NCBI RefSeq assembly: GCF_003597395.2
Contig: NC_133770.1
Span: 29,992,383 to 30,056,382, forward strand
DNA from: Chelonoidis abingdonii
Taxonomy: Eukaryota; Chordata; Testudines; Testudinidae
Length of the DNA: 64,000 nt
Reading direction: 5' to 3'
Positions 35,665 through 50,219 of this stretch are shown in pieces (within the stretch, counting starts at the first letter, position 1; each line of letters opens with the position of its first letter). The translations under genes and the position numbers were made by a program. Below the pieces are notes generated by a model. That model worked only from the letters and a program-made list of their open reading frames with translations, was not told the origin of the DNA and searched no databases.

Positions 35665-37365
35665 TGGATGAGGACTGATAGATCATATGGAGAGAGATCG
35701 CTTTGTGAAAGGTGTTCAGTCACAGGTGATATGATGTTTTTCTCTTGTATCATTTTCCTGTGTGAGTTCATTCGCGACTCTCCTGATTGCCGTTCTGGTT
35801 TTACCCACATAGTAGTTATTGGGCCATGTAGTGCACTGGATGAGATAAACCACACGTTGTGTTCGGTATCTGTAGGAACCATAGGTCTTGAAAGGTGCGA
35901 TATGTGGGGTGCTGATCATAGTAGCAGTGGAGATATGTTTTCAGGTTTCTCATCTGTTGTTTTGGCAGGGTGTTGTGATACTTTGAGTTAGTGTGTTCCT
36001 CAGAATACCATCTTTGCTACCAGGGACATCATTTCCTTAGATACCAGAATCCCTAACAGTGACGGCATGGATGCCTGTTTCAAATATTTACAAGACAATG
36101 GACAGTCCTCAGATACCTACCCAAAAAACACATGCCAAACTCATCCATTTTACGTTCAACAGCAAACACTGAGTCAAACTGCCATAGGTACTAGGATGGC
36201 TCCTGAATATACCAACCTCTTCATGGGCCACCTTGAAGAATCACTGCACAAATGCACCACAAAACATGAGACTGGATGTTTTCATCCTCTGCACAGCCAG
36301 CCACTCAGATACCACAGAATATGCTCTGAGGAGGAAGTCTGGGATATATACCTTAACATACTCAAAATTGCCTTCACCCAACAAACACTCCACCAGAAAA
36401 GTAGATCACATCATGTAATGGGCCACCCAAATACCCCAAGAGAACCTACTTCAGTACAGAAATAAATCCCGCACCTCTCCCCCTCTCCCACCCCTCCAAA
36501 CCGCACACCCATAGTTGTCACCTACCACTCCACACTGGAACCCATGTGGGGTATTATTGAACAGCTCCAGCCCATACTCAATGGGGACCCCATCTTGAAC
36601 AAAATCTTTCCTGAACCCCCCTCTTCTGGCCTTCAAACAACTTGCCAATGTCTCCAAACTCATCAGAAGCAAGTTCCCCACAGACCAGGACACACCAACT
36701 CGAAGTGGCACCAGATCTTGCCAAAACAACAGATGCAAAACCTGAAAACATATCTCCATGCTACAATGATCCACCTCCGCCACATCACATGTTTCAAGAT
36801 CCATGGGTCCTACATATGCTTATCACAACATGTGGAGTACCTCATCCAGTGCACTAAATGCCCCAATAGCGGCTATATGGATGAAACCAGACAATCACTG
36901 TGCTCGTGAATGAACTTATATAGGAAAATGATAAGAGAGAAAAACACCGCATCACCTGTGGTTGAACACTTTTCACAAAGCAATTTCTATATCTGACCTA
37001 TCAGTCCTCATCTGCAAAGGAAACCTGCACAACAACTTGAAAAGATGAGCCTAAGAGCTTAAATTCATAACTTTGCTAGACACTAAAAATCATGGTCTTA
37101 ATAAAGACACTGGACTTATGGTTTATAAAACAACAATCTGTAACCCATTAAATCCCCCCCCCTCCCATAAACACAGGGGTGTTAATGGACCACTTCAGCT
37201 TGAATTGTCCCTTAGAATATGGGTTATCTACTAACAATAATCTATTTGTTTGACCTTGTATTTAGCTTTGACACTCTGAGTACCTTTCCTAGACCGGAGG
37301 AAGAGTTATTTGTAGCTTGAAAGCTGGTAATAAAGGAGAATATCTCACTCACCTTGCGTCTCCTA
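35665..37365 (+). mobile_element. Penelope-like element with an inverted partial copy at its start
   Basis: On the plus strand, GTRMAPEYTNLFMGHLEE (about 36191-36244) is the Penelope-type reverse transcriptase block. It is followed by VEYLIQCTKCPNSGYMDETR (36832-36891), the start of a GIY-YIG endonuclease. The minus strand at 35716-35919 holds another copy of the nuclease part (VVYLIQCT, NNYYVGKTR). All frames are broken. Near 37330 the end aataaaggagaatatctcac probably marks the 3' tail. Confidence 0.75.
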
Positions 37366-37440
37366 TATTTCACTGAAACTGTTGATATGTTGGAAATGGT
37401 TTTTATTGCTAGATTGTCAAGTATGTTATGGAAAAATAAC

Positions 37441-38568
37441 TACATCTTTACCCTGATATAACGCAACTTGATATAAGGCAGGTTCGCATACAACACGGTA
37501 AAGCTCTGACACGCTGCTCTGAGCAGCGTGTTAAGGGTGCCGGGCCAGGCTGGTGCAGAGGTTCTTGGGGGCGGTAAGGGGCTCCCTGCCCCCACCAGGG
37601 TCTGGGGGCAGGAGGTGTGGGAAGGCCCTTTTGGGGGCCTGGCAGTCCCGGAGTGGCCCAGGTGATTAGCGGGGGGCTGGGAACAACCCGCTCTGCTTTC
37701 CTCACCCCAGCTCCAGCCCATGTCGCTCGGGGGAGGGGGTTTGGGGGAAGGGATCCCCTCCACACTCACCAGCAGCGGCGGAAGTGGAGCAGCAGGCCCT
37801 AGCCTGCTCCGCTCCACCAGCTCCCAGCTGCAGCTCTCTACTTCCCGCCGCAGGTGAGTATGGGGTGCGTCCTTTTCCCCAACCTCCCCCCACTCACCTG
37901 CAGCGGGAAGCGGAACGCCGTGGCTGGGAGATGGCAGAATGGAGCAGGCTGGGGCCATGTCGCTCTGCTTCCTGCCGCCAGTGAGTGCAGAGGGTGTCCT
38001 TTCCCCAACCTTCCCTCACTCGGCAGCGGGAAGCGGAGCAGCCCAGCCCCAGCCATCTCCACTCTGCCAGCTCCCAGCCATGGTGCTCCTCTTCTTGCCG
38101 CAGGTGAGTGCAGGAGCTTTCCCCACCTGCTCCCCAGCAGCACGGCTGTGGTCAGGGCAAGGAAAGTGGAATGGGCTGGGGCCGCATCGTTCCGCTTCCC
38201 GCCGCAGGTGAGTGCAGTGGGGGCAGAGGGTGCATTCTTTCCCCAACCTCCCTGTACTCACTGAGAGTGGGAAGCTGAGCACTGTGGCTAGGAGCTGATG
38301 GAGTGGAGTGGACTGGACTGGAGCAAGGCTGCTCCGCTTCCCACCGCTGCCAGTGAGTGCCTGTCGGGAGTGCGGGGGAGGTGGATAGGGGTCAGGTAGG
38401 GGATGGGGTCCTGGGAGTGATTAGGGACGGGAGTCTTTCTGGAGGGGGCAGTCAGGGAACAAGGAATAGCGGGGGCAAAACAAGTTTGATATAACGCGGT
38501 CTCACCTATCACATGGTGAGATTTTTTTTGTCTCCCAAGGACCGCGTTATATTGGGGGTAGAGGTGTA
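37441..38568. mobile_element. Tigger/mariner-like element with an internal minisatellite
   Basis: The ends catctttaccctgatataacg and the reverse complement of gcgttatattgggggtagaggtg match and are flanked by TA, as in Tc1/mariner elements. No transposase is seen. The interior at 37740-38360 is a GC-rich tandem repeat with a period of about 105-145 bases. Confidence 0.7.
37740..38360 (+). repeat. Tandem repeat of about 125 bp, each unit with a splice-donor-like site
   Basis: Units contain cttcccgccgcaggtgagtg-like sequence and ccttttccccaacctcc. The gtgagt word begins at about 37854, 37980, 38104, 38208 and 38352. Five diverged units are seen. Confidence 0.65.
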
Positions 38569-38689
38569 TAAGTGTTTTGAAAGTTTTGTTTTGCTTTGTT
38601 TTTTTTAGTGCAATACAAACTGAACAATTGAATTGGAATTTTTTTAATAAAGGCCTCTGACTAAAATCTTAAACACATTTATAGTTATC

Positions 38690-41600
38690 ATAGAATCATA
38701 GAATCAAAAGGTTGGAAGGGACCTCATGAGGTCATCTAGTCCAACCCCCTGCTAAAGGCAGGCTGTAGCCAAACGTCACAAGAAACATTGCAGATAGAAG
38801 CATTAAGCATATATACACCATAAGGAATTAAAGGGCCTCATTGTCAAGCAGAAAATATGTACGAAATGGGCAAGAGGCACAGCGCCATTTTATTTCCCTC
38901 AAATAAAACCCAGCCAGGGTGCGGTCCTAGCCGGACCTTGAGGAGTATCTCTAAAAGATGGAGAACTACCCACCATACACCTAGGTAACAATCCATTCCA
39001 ATCTCACACCACCTCTAGAGTTAAAGTTTTTTCTTAATATCCACCCTCAGGACTCTCCGCAACTTGAAGCAGAACTTCCAATACCATGTGCGCCTTGTTC
39101 GGTCCGTCCCGTCACCAAACTGTGAACCAGCCCTAGCTACCCTCAATCCATGAGCACCACCTCAAGTAGTTGAAGGTTGCTAATCAAATCCCCCCTTAGT
39201 CTTCTCTTTCGGCAAGGACAAATAAGCCTAGCCGTCAGTCTCATACTTCAATAAGTCATGTGCTCCAGTCTCTAATCAAATATTTGTTGCCCTCCGCTGG
39301 ACTCTCTCTCCAAATTGTTCCACGTCCTTTTTGTAGTGTGACGCCCAAAATGACACAATATCCGCAATCGGCCTACATACCAGTTGTTGCCGAATAGAGG
39401 GTGAAGTAATTCACATCCCTCGATCTGCTGGAAAACTACTCTCGATACTCAAATACAAGCCCAGTATGCTATTAGCTTTTTGGCACAAGAAAGCACACGT
39501 GTAGGCCTCATGTTCAAACCTTTCATCTACCATAACCCCAAGAATCCTTATTCTGTCAGCAACTGCTACTTAGGCAAACAGTACCAGCCCTGTAGCAAGT
39601 GCATGGGGTATTTGTCTGTCACTAAGTGCAGGATTGCCTGTCCTTGGGTGTGAACTTCATGAGGTTTCTTGTGGCCTCACACTAAGTCTCCAAATTTGTC
39701 AAGTCCCTGAACTCCTACCTACCCTGCCTCCAGCGTGTCCACTCACTACCCCCAACTTGGGTCATCTGCAAATTACTTAATGTGCAAATTCATCCCAATA
39801 TCAAAGATCAGTAGATGAAACATTGAATAGAACGTGTCCCATAAGAACAGACTACCCCTGGGCACAGCCCCACTTGTTAACTTGGTTGCCAACTAAGAGT
39901 GTGCCCATTGATACCTACCCGCTGAGCCCGTTGATTCAGCCAGTTTTCTTATCCACTTCACAGTCATTCCCTCCAACCCATACTTCCTTAAGTTTGCTTG
40001 ATGAGATGCTGTGTGGAAACCGGTCAAAGCTACTAAAGTCAAGGTATACACACTCAACAGCTTTGGACCTCCACACACAAGTCCAGTCATTTCTGCCTCA
40101 TCATAGACAAGCAATCAGGTTGGCCAGGCTAGATTTACCTTGGTGAACTCCATCTGACTGCGTCGATCACCTTGTTTTTCCTCTAATGTGTTTCAAGCAT
40201 GGATCTTCCAGCACTGCTTCATTGATTTTCAGGGCGAGTACTACCCGGTGAGACTGATTGGTCTGTATCCCCTGGATCCTCCTTTTTACCTTCTTAAAGA
40301 AAGGTACTAGATTTGCTTTCTTCTCAGTCTCTGACATCTCCTGTTCGCCAATGAATTTTCAAGTATGGTCAAGCGGCTCTGCGCTATATCACATCAAGCT
40401 AACTCCGATCAGCAAGCCCTCTTGATTGCCAGAGTGCGTACTTTTTCCGGGTCCCGGAGTAGTAGCTTTGCCGCACAGTCTAACGTCTTTAAGTAGTCCC
40501 AACGCTGACCCTCTTATCACAAAGTGGGCTGTCTTCCTCCTCTCCCTCGAGCGTTTCCCAGATGTAGTAGTCTGGGATGTTGATCCTACCGCCCGTAAAA
40601 GACTCGAAGTGAAGAAAGGTAATGGTGAATACTTTCAGCTTTTCCATATCTTCCACCACTAGGATACCTGCCCTCATGAGTAAGGGGCCGCCACCATCCC
40701 TTAGAAAAATCCCCCTCTTAAGTTGCTACATACCTGTAAAACCCCTCATATGTATCGCTTCACATCCCTTGCAGTTTCAACTCAAATTGCCTTTGGCTTT
40801 CTTATTCTATCCCTGCAGGCCCCAGAGCATAATCTATACTCAGCCTACCTCCAGCACTTCCAGCTTCCAATCTATTTGTAAGTTTACTTCTGTTGCACTG
40901 TCAGGCTCACTCACTGGGTTCCCGCTAAGCCATGCTGGGCACTTTCTACGCTTGCTTGTTCTTCGGGCACATGCGGGTATGGTATTGTTTTCCTGTCTAC
41001 TGAGCATGTTTTCTTTAAAAAACGGCCCACTCCCCTGGACACCCATACCCCTTCAGTTTCAGCTGTCCCCAGGGAATTCTCGCCATGTGGGCAGTTTCTC
41101 TAAATGCGGTTGAGCTGAAATTCCGCTTTTCTGAATCCCAGGTTTGCGTCTGCTTCTCTCCTTCCTCCTTTTTTAAGACTTCAGGGTTCTGACTCCAATA
41201 CATGTATGATCACTGCGCCTGTCAATCAGTGTAGCCGATTCACCTAACTTCCCCGAGATCAAACTCTTCTCTGTTTGTGAGCAGGAGGCCCGAGAGGCGG
41301 CAAGCCACTCCCATTATGACTCGTTGGTTTCCCCCACATTTTTTGTACCAGGAAGTTGTCCTCAGCGATCTCCACATAAAGTCTTCCTGCATTGCCTTTA
41401 GCACTGCTGGATTTCAACTCTCCAGCACATATAAAAAGGGATAATGAAAATGCCCGCCATGCCAGAACCAGGGTCTTATCTACAGACTTTCTGCAGTCGT
41501 CCTGTAAAAATGCCTCATCCACCTCTTCAGTTCTGGTCTGGTGGTCCTGTACAAGACACACACCATAACATCTCACCCTTGCGTGACATTCCCCTCTAAA

Positions 41601-43290
41601 TTTAACCCATAAGGACTTCAACGGCTATTTCCAGTTTCGTAGTGGAAGCTCTGACATTCACCACAGCTCTTACATACGGCTAACTCTTCCACTCTCCGCC
41701 CCTGCCTACTTCCTTGCAACAGCCTTATACCCATAACATGGCAGTGCTCCAGTATGCGAGCTATCCCACCATGTCTCTGTTATGGACAATAACATCGTAT
41801 TCCCTGTCTGTGCCAGTACTACTAATTACTCCTCTTGGTTCCCTCCCAGGCCCTCGCATTTTGTGTAGCGGACTCTAAAACAATTCGACCATCTGCCTAA
41901 GCCCTTTACTTCGCTCTATACTTCCCCTCTTTGCATTCTCCTACCTTGAATTGTCTCGGCTGTTCCTTCCTACACACCTCAGATATAAGGGCTTGCGATA
42001 TAGGACACTTAATGGCAATTGATTTGATTCCCCCATCTCATCACAGTTCCGATTAGGCTTTCCCTTTTCTCCCTGCCATTACAAACCGCATCCCCAAGTT
42101 CCATCACTCCTCAAGAGTTTCCCTCTTTGAGACTTCCTGAGTGGGCTTTGGTCTACTTCCGCCGTCGAACCCTAGTTCTAAAAGCCGTCCCACTATGTAG
42201 GAACCAAGTCCGCACGTCCAAGCAAATGCTCTTCCCTTCCTTTGACAGGTGGAGTCCATCTCTGCTAGCAAGTAGCCTCCTGCCCGGGAAAACAGAGTTG
42301 CCGTGTGTGAGGAAGCCAAAGCCCTCACTCGATACACCATCTCCGACAATCCAGAGCAAAATTTTACCCAACGCCTCCAATTAGTCACTGCTGTCTCCTG
42401 CCTAGCCCTACCCTTGACCGGGAAGAATCGCCAGAGAACCTACCACTGAGCACCGAACTCGGCTTCACCGGACCGTGACTCCCAGAGCCCTGTAGTCACG
42501 CTTGATCTGCTGAGGATCACCTCTCTAGAGGTATCAGTTGAGGTTCCCACATGAGGTATGATAGCAGTGGGGTAGTAGTCAGTGGGGCGGACCGATTCTA
42601 TGACAATACCCCCGTACGTCTCATACGGGCCCCCCAGACAAGCAAGACCTCCCGAGTAGGGCACTTGTCAGAGGGCAACAATGGTTGCTTCCGTCCCCTC
42701 AGCAATGCAGAAGTCTCCAATCACGACAAAGCCCCTAATGTTTCCTACCTGGTGTGGGGTAAGATGGGAACTCCGTCTCATCCTAGGGTGCATGGCTCGC
42801 TTCTCTCTTCCTCTTCGCATTCAGCGCCAATAACGATTCTCACCACAAACAGAGGGGGAGGGAGCAGGGTGGACACGGGCTGTGGAAGACCAGGCCGGTC
42901 GTCCCTGTGCAAGAGCCATCGGTCATCCTTCTTGGGCGTGTAGCGCGAGCCCTCGCACCTGGAGAGAATCCTACAGCCTTCACGTCTCATCATATGGAGA
43001 CATCTAGAGTACTTCTCCAGGCATTGGATACTCCTGGAGCCTAGAGACACCTCCTCTACGTAACTCTCCGGACACCTGACCTTCAGGCTGAGAAATCCAC
43101 CCAGCGAAGAGACACCTGTCGCATGGATTCCCCCGCCCTCCCCCCCCAGCTGATGGTGAAACAAGTAGGAAGTGCAGGCCACAGTCCCTGCAAGTCCACA
43201 CCAGGATCTGGGTAGAGACATCCGTGGACAGAATGTCTGTCTGGATACAGGCGCTGCTGGAGGAGACAGAAGTTATGCCTTTAACTAAGT
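38690..43290 (-). mobile_element. Near full-length CR1 LINE, full of small indels
   Basis: The low-coordinate end is the CR1 3' tail (tcatagaatcatagaatc, aaggttggaagggacctc). The order above it is reverse transcriptase region (about 39200-40400), endonuclease region (about 40700-42000) and ORF1 at the high end. At 42440-42664 the minus strand reads RPTDYYPTAIIPHVGT, the SGNH block of CR1 ORF1. At 42778-43290 it is rich in Arg and Gly and corresponds to the ORF1 N-terminal part. Small insertions and deletions break every frame. Confidence 0.75.
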
Positions 43291-43299
43291 ACAAATGAC

Positions 43300-44990
43300 A
43301 ATTATACTCTGTTAAATATAAGCCTGTAAATGTGTATTAGTTTTAAAGCAAGACCGCAAAATATAACTAGGAGACTTAAAAATAATCCTGACTATATAAC
43401 ACACTTTGTTCCCCCTCTCTAGTCGAAGCTATACTTCTACAAGGCAAGCTGAATGTCAACTTTTGCATTTGTATTTGAATACAGCAGGAAGCAGACAAGA
43501 TCATGAATTGTGAGGAAAATTCAACTATGAAATACCTAAACACAGAAATAATTTGAAAAGGATTGAAGTGCTAGTTCAAATGACAGTAATTAGTAGAAAC
43601 TGTCTAAAACTACATGACAAATTTTTCTATTGAACACATGTAGTGAACTGATTTCTTTACTAGCTATGAAATTACTAATAGTTGTTGAGGTGTTCATATT
43701 ATCCACTGTAAAAAGAAAATCTATTAGATTCAGTAGCACTCAAAAAAAAAAATGTAAAAATGGCATTTTAGTCTCTCATATTCTCAATTACTTCCATATC
43801 GAATTTGACTAGTTAACAAGTCTTAAAGCTTTTCTTAAAGCACAGCTTGTTCAAAAATCAAACGGAGTTCTTCCTGATGGTATACTTTCATAATCGTTAC
43901 AAACCAGTAATGTATTTTGTAATTTTGTTCACAAAATTTGCAACATAATTTGCTCTTCGGTGGTTGGTTTGTTTTGCAATGTTGAATATTGGCATTAGTG
44001 CACACACGAATTCCTAGTAAACAAGCAGATGTGAATTGGAATATGTACTTAAGAATAAGATTCTGTGTGCAAAGTATCCTGGATCCATTTTTTTAAAACA
44101 GCTTTTTAACCACATTTATTAACAGAACTTTGGATCTGAAGTAGTAATTGGAAACTTATTCTTGCATTCTTTCTGGTTACTTAAAGAATTAACACTACAG
44201 TACATTTATTTTGAAGGCCATCTAATGTAAACATAGGCTTTCCTTACAAGGACACCCTATGTTTTTACTGTTGTACCCTGAACCTTAATTGTGCATATTG
44301 GTCACAGTTGTGCAGTGTGCAATATACTGCTGCCTTGTCATTCCACTACTATAATTTAGTTTTTAAAATGACATAACAGTGTGGTTGACATGAGTTTCAT
44401 TGTGTTTAATTTAAAAGTTGTGCAGTTTTTCGTATTCGATTTTAAAAAATTAAAGCATGGAGGTGTAGGCAGATTCAAGTGTATCATAGTCTTGTGGTAT
44501 CTATAGGCTGCTTATTTGACTGACAGGCCATCTGATGTATCAGATAAATGCATGGTGATGAAGTTTTCCACATAGTTCTATCAATAAATATATTAAGAAA
44601 ATAATCGATAGCAAGATTTCCTGCTTAGAAATAAGTTTTATATGTGCTTATCTTAAAATGAGGAACTTATAAAGTGTCTGTTAGAAAATTACTGTTCTAA
44701 AGTACCATAGTGGGCATTGTCATTTTCTGAAGAATCGTTTTTTAATAGCTATATAAAGATGTTTATTTTTAAACATAATCTTATTTAAAAAAAATAAAAA
44801 TGTAAAACTCTGAAGTGGCTTGAAATATGAGGAGACCTCAATAGTATTCATTTACCTATTAGAATATTTTCTCCTTTTTTTTTGGTGAGCCAAAACATAT
44901 TATCTTTGCAACACAGTCCTGTGGTCACGTTTGAAATACTTACATAATAGCATACCTGTAGTGAAAGAGTGAGTACGCTAGAAAATGTTT
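43300..44990. other. AT-rich CUL2 intron sequence
   Basis: No gene or repeat recognised. Confidence 0.4.
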
Positions 44991-44999
44991 GGCAGTACA

Positions 45000-45230
45000 G
45001 CAATACCAGTAAACCCTCCTGCTGTAGACAGAACTTCGATCAGCAAATATTGACTTTGGCTTTTATAGCGTATATCCGTTCCATGAATGAACTAGGCTAT
45101 ACTGACAACAGTTTTTGCTGGTATATCTGTCTCTACACTAGGGCTTTTGCCCATATAAAAATTTTATTAAAAAAATCCTACTGCAAACCCATGTTATTAC
45201 ACTGACAAAAGTTTCTAGTGCATACCAGGC
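45000..45230. mobile_element. MITE-like element
   Basis: The wording ctgtctctacactagggcttttgcc, a tatactgacaacagtttttgc block and tgacaaaagtttctagtgca is that of a foldback element common in reptile genomes as I recall. The boundaries are uncertain. Confidence 0.45.
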
Positions 45231-46021
45231 GTGGGCCAATTCTGTCGCTAATTTTAAGAACCCTCATCTTTTCTTTTACTTTATTTATAGTTCACTGTTT
45301 TGTGTGATGATTGGGTCTGGACTATTTTTGTTCTACATGTCTGTTCTAGGTTTCTTGGTTTATGAGTTTCATTATTGTAGGTACAGAGAGAGCTTGATAT
45401 TATTGGCTGCTCCAGAACATTAACAACACAAGCAAGAAGATTGTAGATGTGCTGTGTCTGTAAAATGTCTGTAACAAACACATTTGCTGCTTTTTTTGTC
45501 TTGGCGAAGGTCACTTTTTCCTTAATGTTCTTTCTATATGAGTTTCACTTAAGAGGAGACAGTTTTGACTTATCCTCTCTGAACCCTCCAGAGGAATGCT
45601 CATCAAAGTGATAGAAAAATTGCCATGCATCTAAGGGCAAAACACTAGATATAGCTTGCTCTTTGGGTTCTGAGGGATCTCAGAAAACTTCAAATCTGGA
45701 ATTACTTAAATGGTGCTTAAAGAGCTAGTGCCTGTGGATCCATTGAGTAGTGGATCCAGGAGCTATTCCAGAACAGAGGTTGGTGCTAGAGCTTCATTTG
45801 GTATGGTATAGTATTTGGTCCTTGACAGAGTAGTTTCTGGTCTGACAACATCTTTTCCTCCTCTGGCTAGGGCCTAGAACCTGAGAGGTATCTGTGTCAG
45901 TCTCAGTTTAGCAGAAATAAGCCTCTTCCAGGTCATTCTGGCATCCAGCATCCTGTTGGCTTCACAGGGGACTATTTCTAATTTTAGATGGATTTAGAGG
46001 GGTGCTTAAAGTAATAAACTC
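45231..46021. other. CUL2 intron sequence
   Basis: No gene recognised. A short local repeat of tggatcca-like words lies near 45735-45755. Confidence 0.4.
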
Positions 46022-46047
46022 TGTGTGTGTGTGTGTGTGTGTGTGTC
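46022..46047 (+). repeat. (TG)n microsatellite
   Basis: About thirteen uninterrupted TG units. Confidence 0.9.
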
Positions 46048-46529
46048 TGGTCCCTATACATGCTAGCCTTTTGCTGCTCTGGACCATTTTTGTTTTTGAA
46101 CCATGTGATCTTTTTGATAGCAACCTCTTGCTTCTCACTAACATTCTTGCTCTAGAGGACCACAAGAAAATCCTGTGCCTGTTTGCTACCCTTCACATAA
46201 AAGGGACAGAAGTACTTCATCAATCCTATATGAACCTCCTCTGGTTTGGAGAGCATTCGTCTATGATGACCTTTCAGGTACAGATGGTAGGCGAGGAATA
46301 CAATGTGCTGTCTGAGTCAGTGCTTGGCAAAAATGAACATTGTTTGACTTGGAGAGAAGCTAATGATGGCTGTAAGTTATTAAAGATGAAAGTATTTGTA
46401 AGATGGAGCTTACCACAATTTTTGGTAGCAGTTTTCTTCTTTACTATTATGCTTGAAGCTGCTAAAACACACATTCTGAGAAATCAGTGTCAGACTGCAT
46501 CATAGTTAATGGAGGAGGAGGAGGAGTTT

Positions 46530-48250
46530 GTGGTAAAAAATGACATGAGAGAAAGTAGCTTGGAGACTGAAGAATGCAATAGAGAATACAAGAAATTGAG
46601 CAGACAGATTCAAAGGCAGACTTCATGAGATAAGAACAAATACATCACAGCAAAATGAAAGGATCTTGAGAGTTATAAAGAGAGTAAGAATATAAAAGAT
46701 ATATTCACAGTAGTCAGACTTCCCACTGAAAGGTTTTCCCTGCAACAGAATGTAATAGAAGGTCATGATGGCAGAGTTCTTGCTGAAGGTGATGATATCA
46801 AACACAGATGGATAGATTATTGCGCCAGTCTCATCAGAGCCACTTACAATGCAGGATGACAGAAAAGAGACTATAGAGACCCAACTATCAGTCTTGCGGG
46901 AGGAAGGGATGCTTGCTATTATGAAAATGAAGCCTGTGATAGCACCCAAGTAGATAACGTAACTTGAATTGCTAAAAATGATTTGGTGACAACTATATTG
47001 ATCTTGTGGAAAATTTGCAACAATGTATGAATGACTAGAAATTGACCAGACAACTGAATGAAGGGAATTTTTCTGCCCTCACCATAGAAAGAGGATATTA
47101 TAGAGTGCAGTAACTAGCATGCTGTCTCCCTGCTATGACCTGCAATTGAAGTGCTGATGTACATAATTCAGGATTGCATGAAGTGAATGATAGAAGCAGA
47201 GCTATCACCATAGCAAGTTGGTTTCAGAGAGGGATGAGGCACATGTGAACAAATTGCGAATATGTCATGTCACATTCAAAAATGCAGACTGTATAATCAC
47301 CCATAGATTGTGTTTCATTGACCTCTCCAAAGTGTCTGTCATCTGACATGACTGTCTCTGGAAGACACTGGCAAACATGGGGATTCCAAAGCACCTAATT
47401 GAACTCATTAGTATCAAATGTCAGTAACAAACCATGATGTGAACAGCAGTGGGCAAAAGTGAGTGGTTAAACTTTTTCATGGGGCAGCATAAGAGGGAAT
47501 GAACATGTACAGAGGATTTATTATGTGAGAAGCCCTGGAAGTTTTTGATAGAGGAAGGAGCTGGGATTTCTGTTGGTGGACACTTCTTTACTAACTTCAA
47601 GTATGATGCTCTTCGCTGCAACCATCGATGCAATGAATGTAGAAGTCTGTAAAACTGTTAGTGAGGAATATGGATTATTTCTGAATGTGATGAAAACTAA
47701 ATGGGCCTATGTTGAAACAATAACAGGATGCAAGTGGACATGACAATTGAATGGTCAAGTGGTAGAGGCAGCAGATAGATGATCCCAGATAAATCTAATT
47801 ATCTAACGAAGGAGTCTACGCCAAAAAAAATTAGATGACCAGGGATGGCTTGCTCAGCCATGGTCTTCCTTATGAAAGTGTGAAAAGACCATGGCATCTT
47901 GGAATGTACAAAGGTTCAACGGGTGAGAAGCTTAAGATTTCTCCATCACTACTTATGAGTGGAATCCTGGGGAACAAATGCTGCTGACAAGAAGAAAACT
48001 GAAGCCTTTACGATGTGGTGCTGGTGAAGACTCTTGTATCTCCTGGATGGGAAAGACAAAAAATACGTTGGAAAATAATATTGTAGAGAAATCAGCAAGA
48101 GCAAGCTTATATACTTGGATCACAGACAGTATATATAGAGAGAATATGGAGACATTATCATGGAAGGAGTGGTGGTGGGTCATTTGTAGTAAGGAACGAC
48201 CAGCATAGGGATGAATAAATTGTGTGTGGCCTATCACTGGGAGATCAGTT
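46530..48250 (+). mobile_element. Old RTE-type (BovB-like) LINE, degenerate
   Basis: Frames contain remnants of an RTE reverse transcriptase: AEGDDIKHRWIDYCASLI near 46780-46835, then FREG-like GTREQIANM blocks and LWKTLANMGIPKHLIELIS near 47240-47410. A C-terminal EAFTMWCW-RLL motif lies near 48000. The order and wording resemble RTE/BovB-type LINEs as I recall them. It is heavily decayed. Confidence 0.6.
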
Positions 48251-48639
48251 GCTTAGTGTGCAAGTGAGTGATGGATCAAAAATGCTTCAAAAATTGCTAA
48301 GATGTCACCAGTATTCAGACAGGAATAAATGGATTTACTTACCTACCTACTTCTTAACAAGCTAGAGTTCATTGACTTCTAGTATTCCTAATGTGCTCAG
48401 TACTTACTCAGTACTTGTTCTGTGGAGGCTGGCAAAGACTTATGCATCACCATTTCCGTAGTCTTCATGGAATGAGAGGGAGAGAAATTGAATCAGTGTT
48501 CACTGGTATATCATAAGATTAATCTTATAAATTTTTATCTTTGGTTAATTTAAACAAAAGCAATAACTGGAAAATCTTCCATCCAATGTCAAGGGGTTCC
48601 ATGTCTGATGTCTGTCTTAGTAGTCATACAGTTTCTTAG

Positions 48640-48795
<156 letters not shown>

Positions 48796-48861
48796 TAATT
48801 GTGAATTTTAATACTTTAATACCTTGTATTATTTGTCCTTGATTAGACTTTCTTGATTTAG

Positions 48862-49744
<883 letters not shown>

Positions 49745-50190
49745 GAAGTTAGTGTTGCCCAAAGATAATCAGGAAGGAGGTGACTGTGAGGGAGGAGAGG
49801 AGCAGATTAATAGCTCAACTTTAGCCATGTAAACCTTCAGCTGATGGCTAGACATCCACGAGGAGATGTCAGAGAGATTGAGATGGTAGTTGAATGTATT
49901 TTGTGTATGAAATTGCCCAGATATACGAGAGAGAAGAGGAAGAGAAGGGGACAAAGGGCAGAGCTCTGTGGAACTCCCACAGAAACTTGGAAAGGGGATG
50001 AGGAGGATCCTCTGCAGAACATGCTGAAAGAGCAATAAGAGAGGTTGGATGAGAACCACGAAAGAACAGGGTCACAGAAGCGAAGACGGAATAAAATTGC
50101 AAGAGGAGGAACATGGTTAGCAGCATTAGATCTCTCAAACTATAATGAGATTTGGGCCTAGTCAGTAGTTGAGTCACCAATGCAAACAGG
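49745..50190 (-). mobile_element. L2 LINE reverse transcriptase fragment
   Basis: The minus strand reads LSDISSWMSSHQLKVYMAKV and, in another frame, VGVPQSSALCPLLFLFSLVY. These are the L2 blocks around the active site. The stretch between them is shortened and the YADD part is missing. It is an old, broken copy. Confidence 0.75.
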
Positions 50191-50219
50191 AATTAATGCA
50201 AGAAATAAAGTTAATGATT

